Source: Adiantum capillus-veneris
Lineage: Eukaryota; Streptophyta; Polypodiopsida; Polypodiales; Pteridaceae
Length of the DNA stretch: 64,000 nt
NCBI GenBank assembly: GCA_014529385.2
Contig: CM043969.1
Location: 71,698,676-71,762,675 of the forward strand
Direction: 5' to 3'
Shown here: positions 62,867 to 64,000 of the stretch, in pieces
How positions within the stretch are numbered: the stretch's first letter is position 1
Layout of the letters: every line of letters begins with the position of its first letter
Notes under the pieces: model-generated
Databases searched by the model: none
What the model saw: only the letters and a program-made list of their open reading frames with translations
What the model was told of the DNA's origin: nothing
Translations under genes and position numbers: made by a program

Positions 62867-63600
62867 CGATCTAAATAAAGTTGTATACATGTTTCACAGG
62901 ATTGTCCTACTCCTGTGCTATGAATTCAAGTAATGAGGAAGTAGTGGTACCTTAGCATTTTAAGAACAAGTCCATTGTGTCTCATCTTTTTGTCATTTGT
63001 TTGCGGCGATTTGTCACTGCCTGGTTTCAAAGCATTTGGTAGAGCCAACAATAGGTAGCCCGAGTTACAGCTTACCAGATCAAACTTCTCAAATGCATCG
63101 ATAAGATTGCTTGCTTTTTAGAGCACTGACCAAATACTGTGGCCAGGTATTGCATTTTCTGAAGGGCTTGGAAGCATCTGAGGAATGCCCTTGTCAGAAG
63201 TCAGACAGTGAAGACTTGTGGATCTGTTAGCATATTCTCAAGAAGACTCGAGAATATGTACATTTTACAAGAGCATGTCTTTCATGCATATATGCGAGGG
63301 TGCTAAGGTTGCCATCATATCCTACTCTTGCCTAGTTACTTCTACTCCTAATGTCAGCTATCTTTTAAGTTATGTTATTCTAAATGTACCATACAAGAAT
63401 GAACCTGTACAAACAGGTTAGTGAAGAGTGTACCACAACTCTTCAATGCTACTTCTTGAGGTGTGTATCAACCATTGTATCCGTGCACATAGTCGGATGC
63501 ATGCAAAACATAAAACGCCTTGCAAAATTACCATCTCACACATCAAACAAAATAAGAGAGATGGGCTTTTCACCCCCAAGAAATCCTATGTCGAGATAAG
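62867..63600. other. No gene recognised
   Basis: Only short frames. No TE termini, RNA gene or splice-consistent exons identified. Confidence 0.5.
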
Positions 63601-63823
63601 GCTTTTCACTCCCAAGATATCCTACTCCAAACACTGTTTGCTCAACCACAAAGGCTCCAATGATTTGTGTGTGTCATAGCATAGCTATGATCATGGATGT
63701 CACACCAAGATCTTGGGCTTTTCACTCCCAAGATATCCTACTCCAAACACTGTTTGCTCAACCACAAAGGCTCCAATGATTTGTGTGTGTCATAGCATAG
63801 CTATGACCATGGATGTCACACCA
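63601..63823. repeat. 107-bp tandem repeat, two units
   Basis: Units 63,601-63,707 and 63,717-63,823 differ at about one position, with a 116-bp period. A degenerate extra start (GGGCTTTTCACCCCCAAG) lies just upstream at about 63,563. Confidence 0.92.
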
Positions 63824-64000
63824 CCTTAATATGTCGTCTTGAGCACCTAGCAAGCCTTTTCCTTTAGAGGAGTTAACACTGTTTCTTTATTGGAGAAAAG
63901 TGTGATGTAGCACTGCTCTCTTGCAGACATAAGGTGTCACATGTTGCTCTCTCAAGGAGGTCAACCTTCTTGTACAAAAGTTTGTGCTAAGCCTAAAACT

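Overview
This looks like nuclear DNA of a land plant with a large, repeat-swollen genome. The evidence is Ty3/gypsy elements with chromodomain-type integrases, primer sites matching plant initiator tRNA-Met, hAT and PIF/Harbinger transposases, a LINE, long dinucleotide arrays and very little host coding sequence. A fern, lycophyte or similar lineage is possible, but nothing here fixes the species. No confident host gene, rRNA, tRNA or CRISPR was found. Almost everything is a transposable element (TE), and most TE genes are broken.

Layout. 1-5,560: intergenic DNA with AC arrays, a poly-C/poly-A tract inside an inverted repeat, and a 90-bp tandem repeat. 5,900-16,240: a decayed Ty3/gypsy element on + ('E'). 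It is split by a non-autonomous LTR element ('A1', 7,824-12,356, target site duplication CCCAT) and by a hAT transposon (12,482-15,542, TSD AAGCAAAC). 16,287-25,555: unassigned DNA, a gag fragment and a second family-A element ('A2'). 25,556-28,250: two PIF/Harbinger transposase pseudogenes facing each other in a large diverged palindrome; one contains a retroviral-type gag-protease fragment. 28,390-30,545: LTR family B and dispersed repeat C. 30,880-45,670: a three-level nest. A second hAT is split by chromovirus 'H' (31,141-43,857, TSD GGGTC), whose reverse transcriptase is split by the nearly complete family-A element 'A4' (33,542-41,125, TSD CGAAG). 45,700-48,890: a decayed gypsy element 'G' on -. 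48,902-60,219: repeat C again, a tandem array of family-B LTRs, a complete 2.9-kb non-autonomous B element (54,173-57,074, TSD GGCAC), and a B LTR whose CT microsatellite holds a LINE. 60,220-64,000: mostly unique-looking DNA with one possible small ORF and a 107-bp tandem repeat.

How the parts relate. A4 carries gag, protease, RT, RNase H and integrase. A1 and A2 share its LTR type, primer site and polypurine tract, but RT-RNase H-integrase is replaced by an open frame with an Asp/His-rich stretch and an unrecognised conserved domain. They were presumably mobilised in trans by A4-like relatives. Family B has LTRs, primer site and polypurine tract but no recognisable gene, so it too must be mobilised in trans. 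The nesting gives a relative order: hAT2 before H before A4, and E before A1 and hAT1.
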